Part shown: in pieces, positions 8,608-17,382 of the stretch | Layout: every line of letters starts with the position of its first letter | Position numbering within the stretch: position 1 is the first letter of the stretch | Assembly (NCBI GenBank): GCA_003574895.1 | Contig: PJFB01000001.1 | Location: 310,001 to 374,000 of the forward strand | DNA length: 64,000 nt | Direction: 5' to 3' | From: Geobacter sp. | GTDB taxonomy: Bacteria > Desulfobacterota > Desulfuromonadia > Geobacterales > Pseudopelobacteraceae | The notes under the pieces: generated by a model | What the model was told of the DNA's origin: nothing | Database searches by the model: none | Seen by the model: only the letters and a program-made list of their open reading frames with translations | Position numbers and translations under genes: made by a program

Positions 8608-10020
8608 ATGACCCCGAAACAGGTAGTAGATTTTGCCAAAGAGAATGGCGCAATGATGGTTGATTTCAAATTCATGGATTTTGTCGGTATCTGGCAGCAT
8701 TTTTCCACGCCGATGAGCGAATTCGGCGAGGATATATTTGAAGACGGACTCGGTTTCGATGGTTCTTCGATCCGTGGGTGGCAGCCTATTCATGCCTCTG
8801 ACATGATTATCATCCCTGATGCTTCTACTGCAAAAATGGATCCTTTTACCGCAATTCCGACACTGTCGCTGATCTGCAATATCTTTGATCCGATCACCAA
8901 GGAAGGTTACAGCCGCGACCCACGCAATATCGCCCTGAAAGCAGAATCATACCTCAAATCAACCGGCATAGGCGATACCGCCTTCTTTGGTCCTGAGGCC
9001 GAATTCTTTATTTTCGACGATGTCCGTTTCGACCTCTCCGCCAACCAGTCCTTCTATGCCGTCGATTCTGTCGAGGGTGCCTGGAACACCGGCCGCGAAG
9101 AGTTCCCCAATCTCGGCTACAAACCGCGTCATAAGGAAGGTTACTTCCCCGTCTCCCCGACCGACTCCCAGAATGACCTGCGTAACGAAATGGTCATGGA
9201 AATGCAGAAAGTCGGCATCCAGGTCGAGTGCCAGCACCATGAGGTTGCCACCGGCGGCCAGGCCGAGATCGACATGCGCTTTGATGCGCTGGTTGCAATG
9301 GCTGACAAGCTGCAGTGGTTCAAGTACATCATCAAGAACGTTGCCTACCGCAACGGTAAGACCGCTACCTTCATGCCAAAGCCGCTTTATGGCGACAATG
9401 GTTCCGGCATGCATTGCCACCAGTCCATCTGGAAGGATGGCGTCAACCTCTTTGCCGGTGACAAATACGGCGGACTTTCACAGATTGCACTGTATTACAT
9501 CGGCGGCATTATCAAACATGCCAAGGCCCTCTGCGCTTTCACCAACCCGACTACAAACTCCTACAAGCGCTTGGTGCCAGGTTTTGAAGCCCCGGTGAAC
9601 ATGGCTTATTCCAGCCGTAACCGTTCAGCTTCACTCCGTATCCCGATGTTCTCCACCAACCCCAAGGCCAAGCGTATCGAATACCGTACGCCTGATCCGT
9701 CCTGCAACGGTTACCTGGCATTTGCTGCCATGCTGATGGCCGGCCTTGACGGCATCGAGAACAAGATTGATCCGGGCCAGCCCCTGGACAAGGACATCTA
9801 CGGTCTTTCTCCGGAAGAGCTCAAGAACATTCCTTCTGCTCCGGGTACCTTGGAAGAAGCACTCAAATGCCTCGAAGCTGACCATGAGTTCCTGCTCAAA
9901 GGTGATGTCTTCACACCGGACGTCATTGAAAAATGGATCGAGTACAAGACCGAGGCCGAAGTCAACCCGGTTCGCATGCGCCCGGTTCCTATGGAATTCG
10001 CCCTGTATTACGACATCTAA
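8608..10020 (+). CDS. glnA: Glutamine synthetase, type I
   Basis: GlnA makes glutamine from glutamate, ammonia and ATP in the cytoplasm. The 470-residue protein has the beta-Grasp signature near the N-terminus ([13 protein letters not shown]), the metal site EAEFF, the latch region and [13 protein letters not shown], and [10 protein letters not shown]. The adenylylation Tyr is residue 398 in IYGLSPEEL, so the enzyme can be covalently inactivated as in enteric bacteria. A strong RBS (AAAGGAGA) precedes the ATG. It follows glnB and ends at a strong terminator. Confidence 0.98.
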   Translation: MTPKQVVDFAKENGAMMVDFKFMDFVGIWQHFSTPMSEFGEDIFEDGLGFDGSSIRGWQPIHASDMIIIPDASTAKMDPFTAIPTLSLICNIFDPITKEGYSRDPRNIALKAESYLKSTGIGDTAFFGPEAEFFIFDDVRFDLSANQSFYAVDSVEGAWNTGREEFPNLGYKPRHKEGYFPVSPTDSQNDLRNEMVMEMQKVGIQVECQHHEVATGGQAEIDMRFDALVAMADKLQWFKYIIKNVAYRNGKTATFMPKPLYGDNGSGMHCHQSIWKDGVNLFAGDKYGGLSQIALYYIGGIIKHAKALCAFTNPTTNSYKRLVPGFEAPVNMAYSSRNRSASLRIPMFSTNPKAKRIEYRTPDPSCNGYLAFAAMLMAGLDGIENKIDPGQPLDKDIYGLSPEELKNIPSAPGTLEEALKCLEADHEFLLKGDVFTPDVIEKWIEYKTEAEVNPVRMRPVPMEFALYYDI

Positions 10021-10040
10021 GATTCCTGTTATAAACGCAA

Positions 10041-10074
10041 AAAAGGCGTGGGATTGTTCCCGCGCCTTTTTTTA
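10041..10074 (+). terminator. Intrinsic terminator after glnA
   Basis: An 11-bp stem AAGGCGTGGGA / TCCCGCGCCTT with one G-T pair and a 4-base loop is followed by seven T residues. It closes the glnB-glnA unit 20 bases after the glnA stop. Confidence 0.9.
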
Positions 10075-10097
10075 TCTGTAGGTTGCCGATTCCGTAA

Positions 10098-10334
10098 TCA
10101 ATCGCCCAGCATCCTTGCGAAAAAATCCTCCGCCATATCCGCAGAAGCCATTTTTTCACCATTGCCTTCGCTATTCATCTCCACCAACAGATGTTCCGGA
10201 ATTTCCGCAAGGAAGCGGCTGGGATTGCGTTCCTCGACAGCACCGTATTTACGGCGTGTCAGGCAACGGGATAATGTCAGGTGCTGCCGCGCCCTGGTGA
10301 TGCCGACATAACAGAGACGCCGTTCTTCTGCCAC
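10098..10334 (-). pseudogene. Duplicated 3' fragment of the uvrD/rep helicase gene (copy A)
   Basis: These 237 bases match 17383-17619, the 3' end of the intact helicase gene, with 7 mismatches and no gaps (97 percent). The fragment keeps the last 78 codons and the stop, from the helicase motif VI region (YVGITRAR) to ARMLGD. Only one difference changes an amino acid (Met for Val); the rest are synonymous, so the two copies diverged while still under selection, or one came from a related strain. The match breaks off sharply after GCCAC, 7 bases before the transposase element. With copy B it brackets the whole accessory island. Confidence 0.93.
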
Positions 10335-10341
10335 GGAACAC

Positions 10342-11352
10342 TGGGGTCAGGCTTTTGTTATTGCGATTTATTGTAAGCTCTGCTTCAACTCTGCCATACT
10401 GCCAGCAAGCACATGATCACCGATGGCACGAAATTTCACTACTTTAGCTGCGTTGCTTAGTGTCGATATATCTCTGCCGGTAACCCTGCTCAATTCTGAC
10501 AGCGTTGCCGCACAAGTTTCCAGCAGCAACCATGCCGCCACACCTCGGGCCTCTGAATGTTTGCGATATTTGCCGGGTGCTTTCAAGTCCTTTTCTTCAA
10601 TCCCGTATTTCAGGCAGACTCTCTGCAATATATCTTCAAGACTGATGCGTTTTAGTGGTTGTGATTCGGCATGAGTCAGAACTTTGTCAATAAAGGTGTC
10701 ATCGCCAAGAATCCGGCTTTCATGGATGCTGCCGCTATGATATTCCTGTTGATACCCATCGTCTTTCCCCTGATCAACGAAATCTCTGTATCCAATCCGT
10801 GCCTGCGTACTTATTTGACTGAACAAGGACAATACCCAGTCTGTTGTGAGCCAAGGGATGATTTCTATGCCAAGATAGGCGCGATGGCCACTCCATGGGT
10901 ATTCTTCCGGGGTCTGAACCATGTTGGCACGTACCGGATTGAGATGGATATAGCGTACAAGTTCCAGCAGATATGAATCAGCATCGACCATGACAGCCTT
11001 GTACCTGCCCTGGAAAAGATGCCCACTTCTATTTTGCCGCCAGTTGATCCATTTCGTATAGCGGAAGGCGAGGTTCTGCATGATTCGGGACAACGATATA
11101 TCTCCAACCTGGATTGCAAGATGAACATGATTTGTCATCAGGCAAAATGCATGGATGCGATGGCCATATTTCTCTGTCCCTTCCTGTAAAAGCAGGTAGA
11201 AGCGAATGCGGTCTTCGTTGTCAAAGAAGATATCCTGACTGGCATTGCCTCGCATGATCACATGATACAGGGCAGTTGGGTAATGGACTCTAGGTTTTCG
11301 TGCCATGCTCTGTCTCTATCATACTAATACCAATATTGCAAGCCTGACCCCA
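10342..11352 (-). mobile_element. REP-associated (Y1) transposase element with 13-bp inverted ends
   Basis: Perfect inverted repeats TGGGGTCAGGCTT at 10342-10354 and its complement at 11340-11352 enclose a single transposase gene. IS200/IS605-related RAYT genes are typically flanked by such short inverted motifs. The left end lies 7 bases from the break in the duplicated helicase fragment; the right end lies 15 bases past the stop of the hydrolase gene. It may have removed or interrupted the last cassette border of the integron. Confidence 0.75.
10368..11306 (-). CDS. REP-associated tyrosine transposase (IS200-like, Y1 HUH)
   Basis: A 312-residue protein with the Y1 transposase domain in the first 150 residues: a family start ARKPRVHYPTALYHVIMRG, the HUH metal motif NHVHL in LMTNHVHLAI, and the region of the catalytic Tyr in SYLLELVRYIHLNPVRA. 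The C-terminal half looks like a DnaA-type helix-turn-helix extension (RGVAAWLLLETCAATLSELSRVTGRD), as in long RAYTs. Such enzymes process single-stranded REP/BIME hairpins. It lies between perfect inverted ends and appears intact. Confidence 0.92.
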   Translation of the reverse strand: MARKPRVHYPTALYHVIMRGNASQDIFFDNEDRIRFYLLLQEGTEKYGHRIHAFCLMTNHVHLAIQVGDISLSRIMQNLAFRYTKWINWRQNRSGHLFQGRYKAVMVDADSYLLELVRYIHLNPVRANMVQTPEEYPWSGHRAYLGIEIIPWLTTDWVLSLFSQISTQARIGYRDFVDQGKDDGYQQEYHSGSIHESRILGDDTFIDKVLTHAESQPLKRISLEDILQRVCLKYGIEEKDLKAPGKYRKHSEARGVAAWLLLETCAATLSELSRVTGRDISTLSNAAKVVKFRAIGDHVLAGSMAELKQSLQ

Positions 11353-11367
11353 TAGGTTTCCCTCAAT

Positions 11368-12675
11368 TTATGGAGGTGGCCAATCTTCTTGGCGCTTTCT
11401 ATTTCCTCGAAAGCAATCTAGAAACAGATAGTTTTTTAGTCGCTTTAGTGGATGATTCTTGCCTTCATCAGCCTCATCTACACACCAGTATAGAATATGT
11501 GTTAACCATGATCGTTTGAGCAGTGGACTTAAGAAAACAGCAACATCTCTAATGCCTTCGCCAAAGACTTTATTGAGTGGACCTCCAATAAAATCGCCGA
11601 AGAAAAAATATTTGTGCTGGAAATAGATATTAGTCCATCGCGTACATGCAAATGGTGCATGAAATCTTGGGAATTTGACATTCATCTTTGTTCCATCATT
11701 TTTTTCAATATTTTTTGGGATAAATATATCTTCAAACTCCGAGTCATAAGGAGGGCAAACAGGGTACTCACCCTCACATTTCTTTCGTTGAAACTCATCT
11801 TCATTATTAGCCAATAGCATTTCCGCATGAGTCAACGGAGAACCGAGGGTTATGAAGTCTGAAATGAGCCAAGAAAATTTACATTCTCTCAGTTCAAACC
11901 ATAGCTCATTTTGAAGTTCTTGATATTTTTGTACTTTACCATTGAGGGATAATGAATCTTTGAATATCGCATCTTTCCTAAACTTAAACGATTCAATAAC
12001 CGTCTGATTGCTACATAATAATGACTCCGGGGTTAGATAAAGCGACCAATATAACCTAATTGCATCATAGGCTATTACTGATCCCAGGCTATGCCCAACC
12101 ATAATAATTCTTGAATATTGTTTAGATGCGTGAAGTTTATGTAATAACTGAACACATTCGGTCTTGATCTTGTTCCTTTGGTCAATATTATCAGGATGCG
12201 GATTCAAATATCTAGCCGCATCTCCAATATAACCAATAATAAATCTGAAGAATAAATAATCTAATGCTAGAACTATAACAATGAATATAACTTTATATTT
12301 TTCAAAGTTAATAAATATTGAATGGTATAAAAAAAAGAGTGTGGATATGACGAATAACCAACCTAAAATATAAAATGGAATGAGTTTTTTACTGATTTTT
12401 AAAGGCGATTTTAAAAGTATTGCACTGAACCACTGGAAGATCATCCTTAATTTTGTATCTCGCATGTGGTGTGCCCAATAAAACTCATAAAAATCAGTAA
12501 CTGGCCTATTTCTGGATTTTCCTACTTGTAACCTTCTTAATTCAAAAGATAGATTTATTGTGTCAGGCTTATTTCGTATGTCCTTACCAACATTAAGGGC
12601 GTCAACAAAACCTCTTAGTGTTTCTAAAGGTCTTTGTTCGCCTATGCCATGTATTAATACAACTGCTTGCTTCAT
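11368..12675 (-). CDS. Membrane-associated alpha/beta hydrolase, probable integron cassette gene
   Basis: A 435-residue protein from AT-rich DNA. It begins with the strand and oxyanion segment VVLIHGIGEQRP, has two hydrophobic stretches at about residues 100-119 and 128-150 that look like a membrane hairpin, and then the nucleophile elbow GHSLGS with Ser196. This is a lipase/esterase-like alpha/beta hydrolase; the catalytic Asp and His cannot be placed with confidence and the substrate is unknown. It is downstream of the DUF5677-like gene in the same orientation, 63 bases away, without a recognisable attC between them, so the two may form one unit. Low GC and position argue for horizontal origin; a defence role is only speculation. 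Confidence 0.7.
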   Translation of the reverse strand: MKQAVVLIHGIGEQRPLETLRGFVDALNVGKDIRNKPDTINLSFELRRLQVGKSRNRPVTDFYEFYWAHHMRDTKLRMIFQWFSAILLKSPLKISKKLIPFYILGWLFVISTLFFLYHSIFINFEKYKVIFIVIVLALDYLFFRFIIGYIGDAARYLNPHPDNIDQRNKIKTECVQLLHKLHASKQYSRIIMVGHSLGSVIAYDAIRLYWSLYLTPESLLCSNQTVIESFKFRKDAIFKDSLSLNGKVQKYQELQNELWFELRECKFSWLISDFITLGSPLTHAEMLLANNEDEFQRKKCEGEYPVCPPYDSEFEDIFIPKNIEKNDGTKMNVKFPRFHAPFACTRWTNIYFQHKYFFFGDFIGGPLNKVFGEGIRDVAVFLSPLLKRSWLTHILYWCVDEADEGKNHPLKRLKNYLFLDCFRGNRKRQEDWPPP

Positions 12676-12738
12676 ATATTTGTTTATCCTCTAGCTAAGG
12701 CCAAATCATAATTAGTTTTGTTTTATGCATTTGCAAGA

Positions 12739-13596
12739 CTAGCCACAAATATCCAGATTCAATGATTCATGTTCGTCAATCATATTTCTTATTTTTACGT
12801 CAATCTTATTTAGCTCATCAAAATAACGCTCTTCTTTGGCATGGTTAGCTAATTTATATGCTGCAACACAATAATAATTCAACGACCTCAGTAAGAGGTA
12901 AACGGCAAATGACATTTTTTCTGCTTTGAGAAATGAGTTGTGGGTTTCGTGTGTAATTTCTGGATAATACCGATATACGGTAAAATTATAGAGGTCCTCG
13001 GAAAGGGAATGGACAGAGTCTGAAGCCGTTGCAAATAATGTTCTGTAGTGTTCTTCTAAACCAATTTTTTTAAATCTATCAAAGGTATTTGGCCATTTCT
13101 CTAAATGGTTTGTTCCATTTGGAAAATGATAATTTATTTCTCCTTCTAATCGAGATATTTTATTATCCGCTAAACAAATACTGTCAGATATCTTATGTTC
13201 AATTGCATATGAATGCCATTTTTTTGTTTTAGCTATCGTATCCTGTAGATAATGATACATTAATGACTTATAGCGTATAGGAGGGTTTTCATCCTGCAAT
13301 AAGTAAAATAAATTTACTGAATGTTCCATTGCAACCCTTGAAAGTGCCTCTATAGATGAAAATAGGTTATCTTTTGCTAATATTATAAGACTTTTATTTA
13401 ACTCGGTTATAGAAGATGCAAGATAGTTTAGTTGACCTCTCTGAACTATATAAGGAAATATATCGTTATTGTTTATGTTGATACTTAATAATATTTTTTT
13501 TATCCCATCAAAACACCGCTCAGCATCAACGAAATGTTTTGAATGATCAGAAAATTGAGCGATCTTAAACTTTAAATCACGAATCAAAGCATCCAT
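12739..13596 (-). CDS. Helical protein resembling DUF5677, integron cassette gene
   Basis: A 285-residue, AT-rich, mostly helical protein without signal peptide. The segment IEALSRVAMEHSVNLFYLL and later SDSVHSLSEDLYNF recall DUF5677-type proteins, of unknown function, but I hold this only loosely. The start is 16 bases inside the attC-like site at 13613-13673, the tight packing expected of a gene cassette. No attC-like site is found after its stop, where 62 bases of AT-rich sequence lead to the hydrolase gene. Confidence 0.6.
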   Translation of the reverse strand: MDALIRDLKFKIAQFSDHSKHFVDAERCFDGIKKILLSININNNDIFPYIVQRGQLNYLASSITELNKSLIILAKDNLFSSIEALSRVAMEHSVNLFYLLQDENPPIRYKSLMYHYLQDTIAKTKKWHSYAIEHKISDSICLADNKISRLEGEINYHFPNGTNHLEKWPNTFDRFKKIGLEEHYRTLFATASDSVHSLSEDLYNFTVYRYYPEITHETHNSFLKAEKMSFAVYLLLRSLNYYCVAAYKLANHAKEERYFDELNKIDVKIRNMIDEHESLNLDICG

Positions 13597-13612
13597 TTTC
13601 TTACCTTTGCTT

Positions 13613-13673
13613 GGTCAACGGGGCTGCGGATGACCTGTGAGTGAAGCGAAACAGGTCTATTCGTGTGTTCGAC
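13613..13673 (-). other. attC-like recombination site 3
   Basis: Read on the minus strand, the ends are GTCGAAC and GTTGACC, close to the attC consensus RYYYAAC ... GTTRRRY. Inside is an imperfect inverted repeat: GACCTGT/ACAGGTC as the inner stem and CGAAT/ATCCG (one G-T pair) as the outer boxes, with unpaired bases between. The segment GCAGCCCCGTT is shared with attC-like site 1. It sits between the 112-residue gene and the DUF5677-like gene, exactly where a cassette border should be. Confidence 0.72.
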
Positions 13674-13679
13674 ATTGAT

Positions 13680-14018
13680 TCAAATTACATCTGGATTATT
13701 ACCAGAATAATTTTTAACGGTTGGATATCTAACCGCCCAGAATTTAAAAATTATCAGTCCATCTTCACCTAAATCTCTTACACAAGGCTCTACTGACTCA
13801 GAAGGTACTTTGGCAACCAGATATCGTAAGTCATGCTTTTGAATTGCTTTTGAAGCGATGGGGCAAAGGCCCTCCAGATGATCTTTGTCAATTGGGAAGG
13901 CTTCATTGTATTCAGCATGGAATAATATCTTCCGCCAGTATGATACCTGACTGACATCTATTACGCCGCAGTCCAACCAGAACTTATGAAGTTTCTTCTT
14001 TAATCTTTTTCTCGCCAT
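13680..14018 (-). CDS. Hypothetical cassette protein (112 aa)
   Basis: I do not recognise this protein. It starts with a strongly basic helix (ARKRLKKKLHKFW), then a mixed alpha/beta stretch with no clear motif. The ORF fills the space between two attC-like sites, with 12 bases before its ATG and 6 bases after its stop, which is the usual cassette layout and the main reason to call it real. Confidence 0.55.
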   Translation of the reverse strand: MARKRLKKKLHKFWLDCGVIDVSQVSYWRKILFHAEYNEAFPIDKDHLEGLCPIASKAIQKHDLRYLVAKVPSESVEPCVRDLGEDGLIIFKFWAVRYPTVKNYSGNNPDVI

Positions 14019-14030
14019 TTGTTATTTCCT

Positions 14031-14082
14031 GTCGAACGCCTGGCCAGTGAGCGGGTTCATCGCTCGACTGGCCTTGTTGGCA
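14031..14082 (-). other. attC-like recombination site 2
   Basis: On the minus strand it opens with TGCCAAC, closes with GTTCGAC and folds as GGCCAGT-CG-AGCG / CGCT-C-ACTGGCC around a 7-base loop. Unequal unpaired bases in the two arms are typical of attC hairpins, where they set the strand used by the integrase. At 52 bases it is at the short end of the attC size range. Confidence 0.7.
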
Positions 14083-14130
14083 ATTCCTGTCTCGATCAAC
14101 CTTCCTTACACACGCCAACCCGTATCCCAA

Positions 14131-14433
14131 TTAAAAACACTCGCTTTTTTGTACTTCTCTTGTTCCTAAAGATTTTGATAATGCGAAATATCTGGCCTTG
14201 CCAGACCACAAGAAACAGAAAAACACGCGAGAACATTCAATTCTGACGATTATCTCGTCTTGGCTGGTACTCTGTTCGCCATCAACTTCTAAATAGTAAT
14301 TTCTACGCCCCTTTCGTACTGAATAACACTGAGTGTCATTTAACAGGCTCTGGATCTCTTCATATTCTCTCTCCCGCCAAGTCTTTTCCTCTTGTGCAAG
14401 AATTTTATCTATTTCGGTCATAATGAAACTCAT
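14131..14433 (-). CDS. Hypothetical cassette protein (100 aa), possibly 3'-altered
   Basis: The first half (IDKILAQEEKTWREREYEE, then QCYSVRKGRRNYYLEVD) resembles small conserved hypothetical proteins of free-living bacteria in which a charged helix is followed by a short beta sheet. The second half is Cys/Phe-rich and looks unlike the first, so the original 3' end may have been lost by frameshift or recombination. The gene starts 2 bases from attC-like site 1 and ends 48 bases before site 2. Confidence 0.5.
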   Translation of the reverse strand: MSFIMTEIDKILAQEEKTWREREYEEIQSLLNDTQCYSVRKGRRNYYLEVDGEQSTSQDEIIVRIECSRVFFCFLWSGKARYFALSKSLGTREVQKSECF

Positions 14434-14435
14434 TT

Positions 14436-14505
14436 CGCCAACGGGGCTGCGCTTGACCTGACGGGCAGTTTCATCGCCCGGTCACGGTCTGAGCGCTGGT
14501 TATAT
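14436..14505 (-). other. attC-like recombination site 1
   Basis: Read on the minus strand the site runs ATATAAC ... GTTGGCG, with an imperfect hairpin GACC-TGAC-GGGC / GCCC-GTCA-GGTC carrying extra unpaired bases, and outer boxes GCGCT/AGCGC. The end GCAGCCCCGTT matches site 3. It lies 13 bases after the stop of the FRG gene, the integrase-proximal cassette. Confidence 0.72.
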
Positions 14506-14518
14506 CTTGCGGTCAACT

Positions 14519-15444
14519 TCAACCAAACAAGGTCCGAACATAGTGAAATTCCTTTGCTGCGTTGTCTAAACTCGGCATCATTGAAAGTCTAGAAATCCCA
14601 AAATCATACAGAAGCTTCAATAGTTCCGTTGCCTGATCAGACGGCAACGTTACACGACCCAAAGCGACCCTAGGCTTTTCGTCTGTCACGGCCAAATCTT
14701 CCAGAGAGGGCCACGCTCGATTCTTCAGGAAGTACTCGTTTGCTCTGGGGAAGTATGTGAACAAACCCTTTTGAGACCGGAGGAAAGTGTTCCCATGTCT
14801 AGGAGCATTAACGATAGCTATGTCAATGTCACCGTGATTGCGCAGGAAAATTACTGAAATTTGTTTGCTTTCGATTCGTTCATTTTCTGAAACTACATTT
14901 GAAGCACTAAATGCAGCGAAATACGCTGCAACTAACGGAGATTCTGACCAATCAAGTAGTCTTGTTGGAACACCGTGGTGCTGAGCGAGGGCCATCCCGT
15001 TTAAGAAACTGGCGAAGGAAAATTTGATGCAAAATCTTCATCTTGATCATTCAGAGCTGCTTGTATAAGTGCTTGGTGCTCAAGTAGGTTAGTAAAATCG
15101 ATTGGAGTGGGGATTCCGATACGGTCAGCATTTTCAAGAAATAGAAACACTGCCCTCAATTCGGAATGTAGATGCCAACCTAGGTAAGTCCTTGCAGACC
15201 TTTGGTCATTGAGAAGGCCGCCGGTAGTTTGTGGAGTAAAGTCTACAAGCGGATTGAACCCTCTAAAAACTTTTGGTAAAAGTGACCATTCTTGATCTGA
15301 TTGTCCTCTGAAGATGAAATCGTTAATGCCGGAGCTAACCGCATCATATGTATTGCGCGTGGAGAAGCGTGTATTACCAATTAGAAAATCAATGAACTGA
15401 CGCGCGTTGTCACAATGTTCGTCGATGTAGTAAGGAGTACTCAC
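14519..15444 (-). pseudogene. FRG-domain protein gene, frameshifted, first cassette
   Basis: Two abutting reading frames together make one FRG-domain protein. The first (15444-15001, 147 residues) holds the name motif FRGQ at residues 45-48 followed by EWSLLPKVFRG; the second (from about 15006 to 14519) continues with ALAQHHGVPTRLLDWSESPLVAAYFA, the second conserved block of the same domain. A one-base shift between 15000 and 15015 separates them. FRG-domain proteins have no settled function; they occur in accessory and mobile regions. The break is either a real inactivation or a sequencing error. Confidence 0.75.
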
Positions 15445-15714
15445 GATAGCTATTTCTCCAATTGCTAGTACTTTTGTTGATATAACTCCTCAATATGTAT
15501 AAAACGCTCATCTACCCAGCTATTGTATTTCTCAAAACATCAAAATATTTAAGCTTGACGTAACTATTTGATATAAATAAAATACATTATTTAGATAATA
15601 TTCCAATTATGCTGTTGAGCATAAAACGCATAATATTCCGATCATGCTTTTCAGTAGGCAAAAATTAGTCAAAATATACAGCATTTTAATTATTACTGTC
15701 AAAGAGGAATCATC
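15445..15714. promoter_or_regulatory. Divergent leader between cassette 1 and the integrase (expected attI / Pc region)
   Basis: This 270-base AT-rich gap separates the integrase start from the first cassette, where an integron carries attI, the cassette promoter and the integrase promoter. It contains an 18-base direct repeat at 15595-15612 and 15630-15647 (ATAATATTCC, then RATYATGC), 35 bases apart, and between them the inverted repeat TTATGC-TGTTGA-GCATAA. A core-like ATATAAC lies near 15479-15485. I cannot assign attI with certainty. Confidence 0.45.
15595..15647. repeat. Pair of 18-bp direct repeats upstream of the integrase gene
   Basis: Copies at 15595-15612 and 15630-15647 differ in two positions. 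The 35-base period puts them on nearly the same face of the helix after about three turns, as for paired protein-binding sites. They end 67 bases before the integrase ATG. They could be integrase direct-repeat sites of attI or repressor sites. Confidence 0.6.
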
Positions 15715-17212
15715 ATGTTGCTTATTCCGAACTCCGTGTTTACGGAGTATGTCGCCCACCTCACTAAACGGGCGATTCCCGTAGACCGTTTCACGGAATA
15801 CAAAAAATGGCTGCGATATTATCTTGATTTCTGCGATAAGTATCCGGTTCCGAAAGCTAAGCCAGAACGAGTACGGTTGTTTTGCGAGAAACTCAAGGAC
15901 AAGAAGCAAAACGAGGAGCAGCTAAAGCGGGCGGCTCATGCAATTTCTCTTTATTTTGAGATTCTTAAATTTCACGATTCTTCCATGGGAGTTCCAGGAA
16001 CTGGGAATGTTCCGACTAAAGATTCCGACAGCGAAATGAACGAAAGTAATGTTTCAATGAGCAAAGAAAAATCGACATATAGCAACGATGCGGGAAACAT
16101 TATCGCGACTGAGATATCGAAGCCAACACAGCCAGTGCTACAGACGGCGCGTGACGTTCACTATGTTTCCGAGGCTTCTCCGCGCTATGGTGTGTTTTCT
16201 TCTAGAAGATCACATTATTCCATGGCTGGGTATCAGGATAAATCGGACTCTCAGGAATGGGATGACATTCTGGCTACGTTGGCGGGAGAGATAAAAGTAC
16301 GTCATTATTCGCGCAATACTTTGAAAACGTACGCATTGTGGACGAGGCAATTCCAGCGTTTTTTGAAGAACAAGCCGCCACAGGATTTGTCAACAGCGGA
16401 CGTAAAGGAGTATCTGACGTATCTGGCTGTAAATGTGTAAGGTTGCGGCATCAACCCAGAACCAAGCCTTCAACTCATTACTGTTTCTCTACCGTTACGC
16501 CCTGAAACGAGAATTTGGTGAACTGCGCGACGTACCACGGGCGAAGAAATCGCTCTATATTCCGATGGTGCTTTCCCGGCCGGAGATCGACGCTATTCTG
16601 AAACAGCTTTCGTATCCGTACAATCTTGTCGTTAAGGTTCTGTTCGGCTGCGGATTGCGTTTGTTTGAATGTTTGCAAATACGAGTGGGGGATTTTAATT
16701 TTGACTCCGGCATGCTTTTAGCGCATGGCAAGGGGAAAAAGGACCGTACTGTACCGATTCCGGAATCGATACTGGGGGAATTGAAAGCTCAGATTACGGT
16801 GGTGGGGGAACAGCATGACCGGGATCTGGCGGCGGGATACGACGGGGTGTTTATGGATAATGAAATTGAGAAGAAATATCCCAATGCGCCCAAGGAATTT
16901 ACCCATCAGTGGTTTTTTCCGCAACAGGCATTGACGGTGGTGACGGAAACTAACGAACGACGGCGTTATCATCTCCACGAGTCCGAGTTGCAGAAGGCGC
17001 TCTATTATGCCGTCCGTCGGGCGAAGATCCCTAAAAAGGTGACAGCCCATACCTTCCGCCACTCCTTCGCCACTCACCTGCTACAGGCAGGTTACGATAT
17101 CCGCGTGATTCAGACCTTGCTCGGCCATTCCAGTCTGAAAACTACCATGATCTACACCCACTGCGTGCCGGTCAGGACGATCAAGGAACCGAAAAGCCCG
17201 CTGGATTTTTGA
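15715..17212 (+). pseudogene. intI: Integron-type tyrosine recombinase (IntI-like), single-base frameshift
   Basis: Two overlapping frames make one integrase of about 498 residues. Frame 1 (15715-16440) carries two SAM-like core-binding regions: an extra one at residues about 10-85, and the usual one at 190-241 (RHYSRNTLKTYALWTRQFQRFL). Frame 2 (16433-17212) has the catalytic domain with all key residues: Arg in GCGLRLFE, His-x-x-Arg in [13 protein letters not shown], His in LLGHSS and the nucleophilic Tyr in TMIYTH. Between motifs it has the IntI-specific insert ([19 protein letters not shown]). Removing one T near 16438 joins the frames as [19 protein letters not shown] site precedes the ATG. 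It is divergent from the cassettes, as in integrons. Confidence 0.85.
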
Positions 17213-17382
17213 TCTGTACAATCAGCCTATCAAGCTGCCACCAAATCATTCCCCAAAGGGCATTTTGTCAACAATAATCAAAATAAAACAGCATGTTATG
17301 TGAAGGTAATTATTGACATCGTCATCAGATCCTGTAATACATCGCGCCGGGGCCAGCGCAGAGCCCGGTAAGTTCCGAAATT

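Noticed and set aside
12676-12738. A possible attC between the hydrolase and DUF5677-like genes
   Set aside because: The gap has no AAC...GTT pair or paired inverted boxes.
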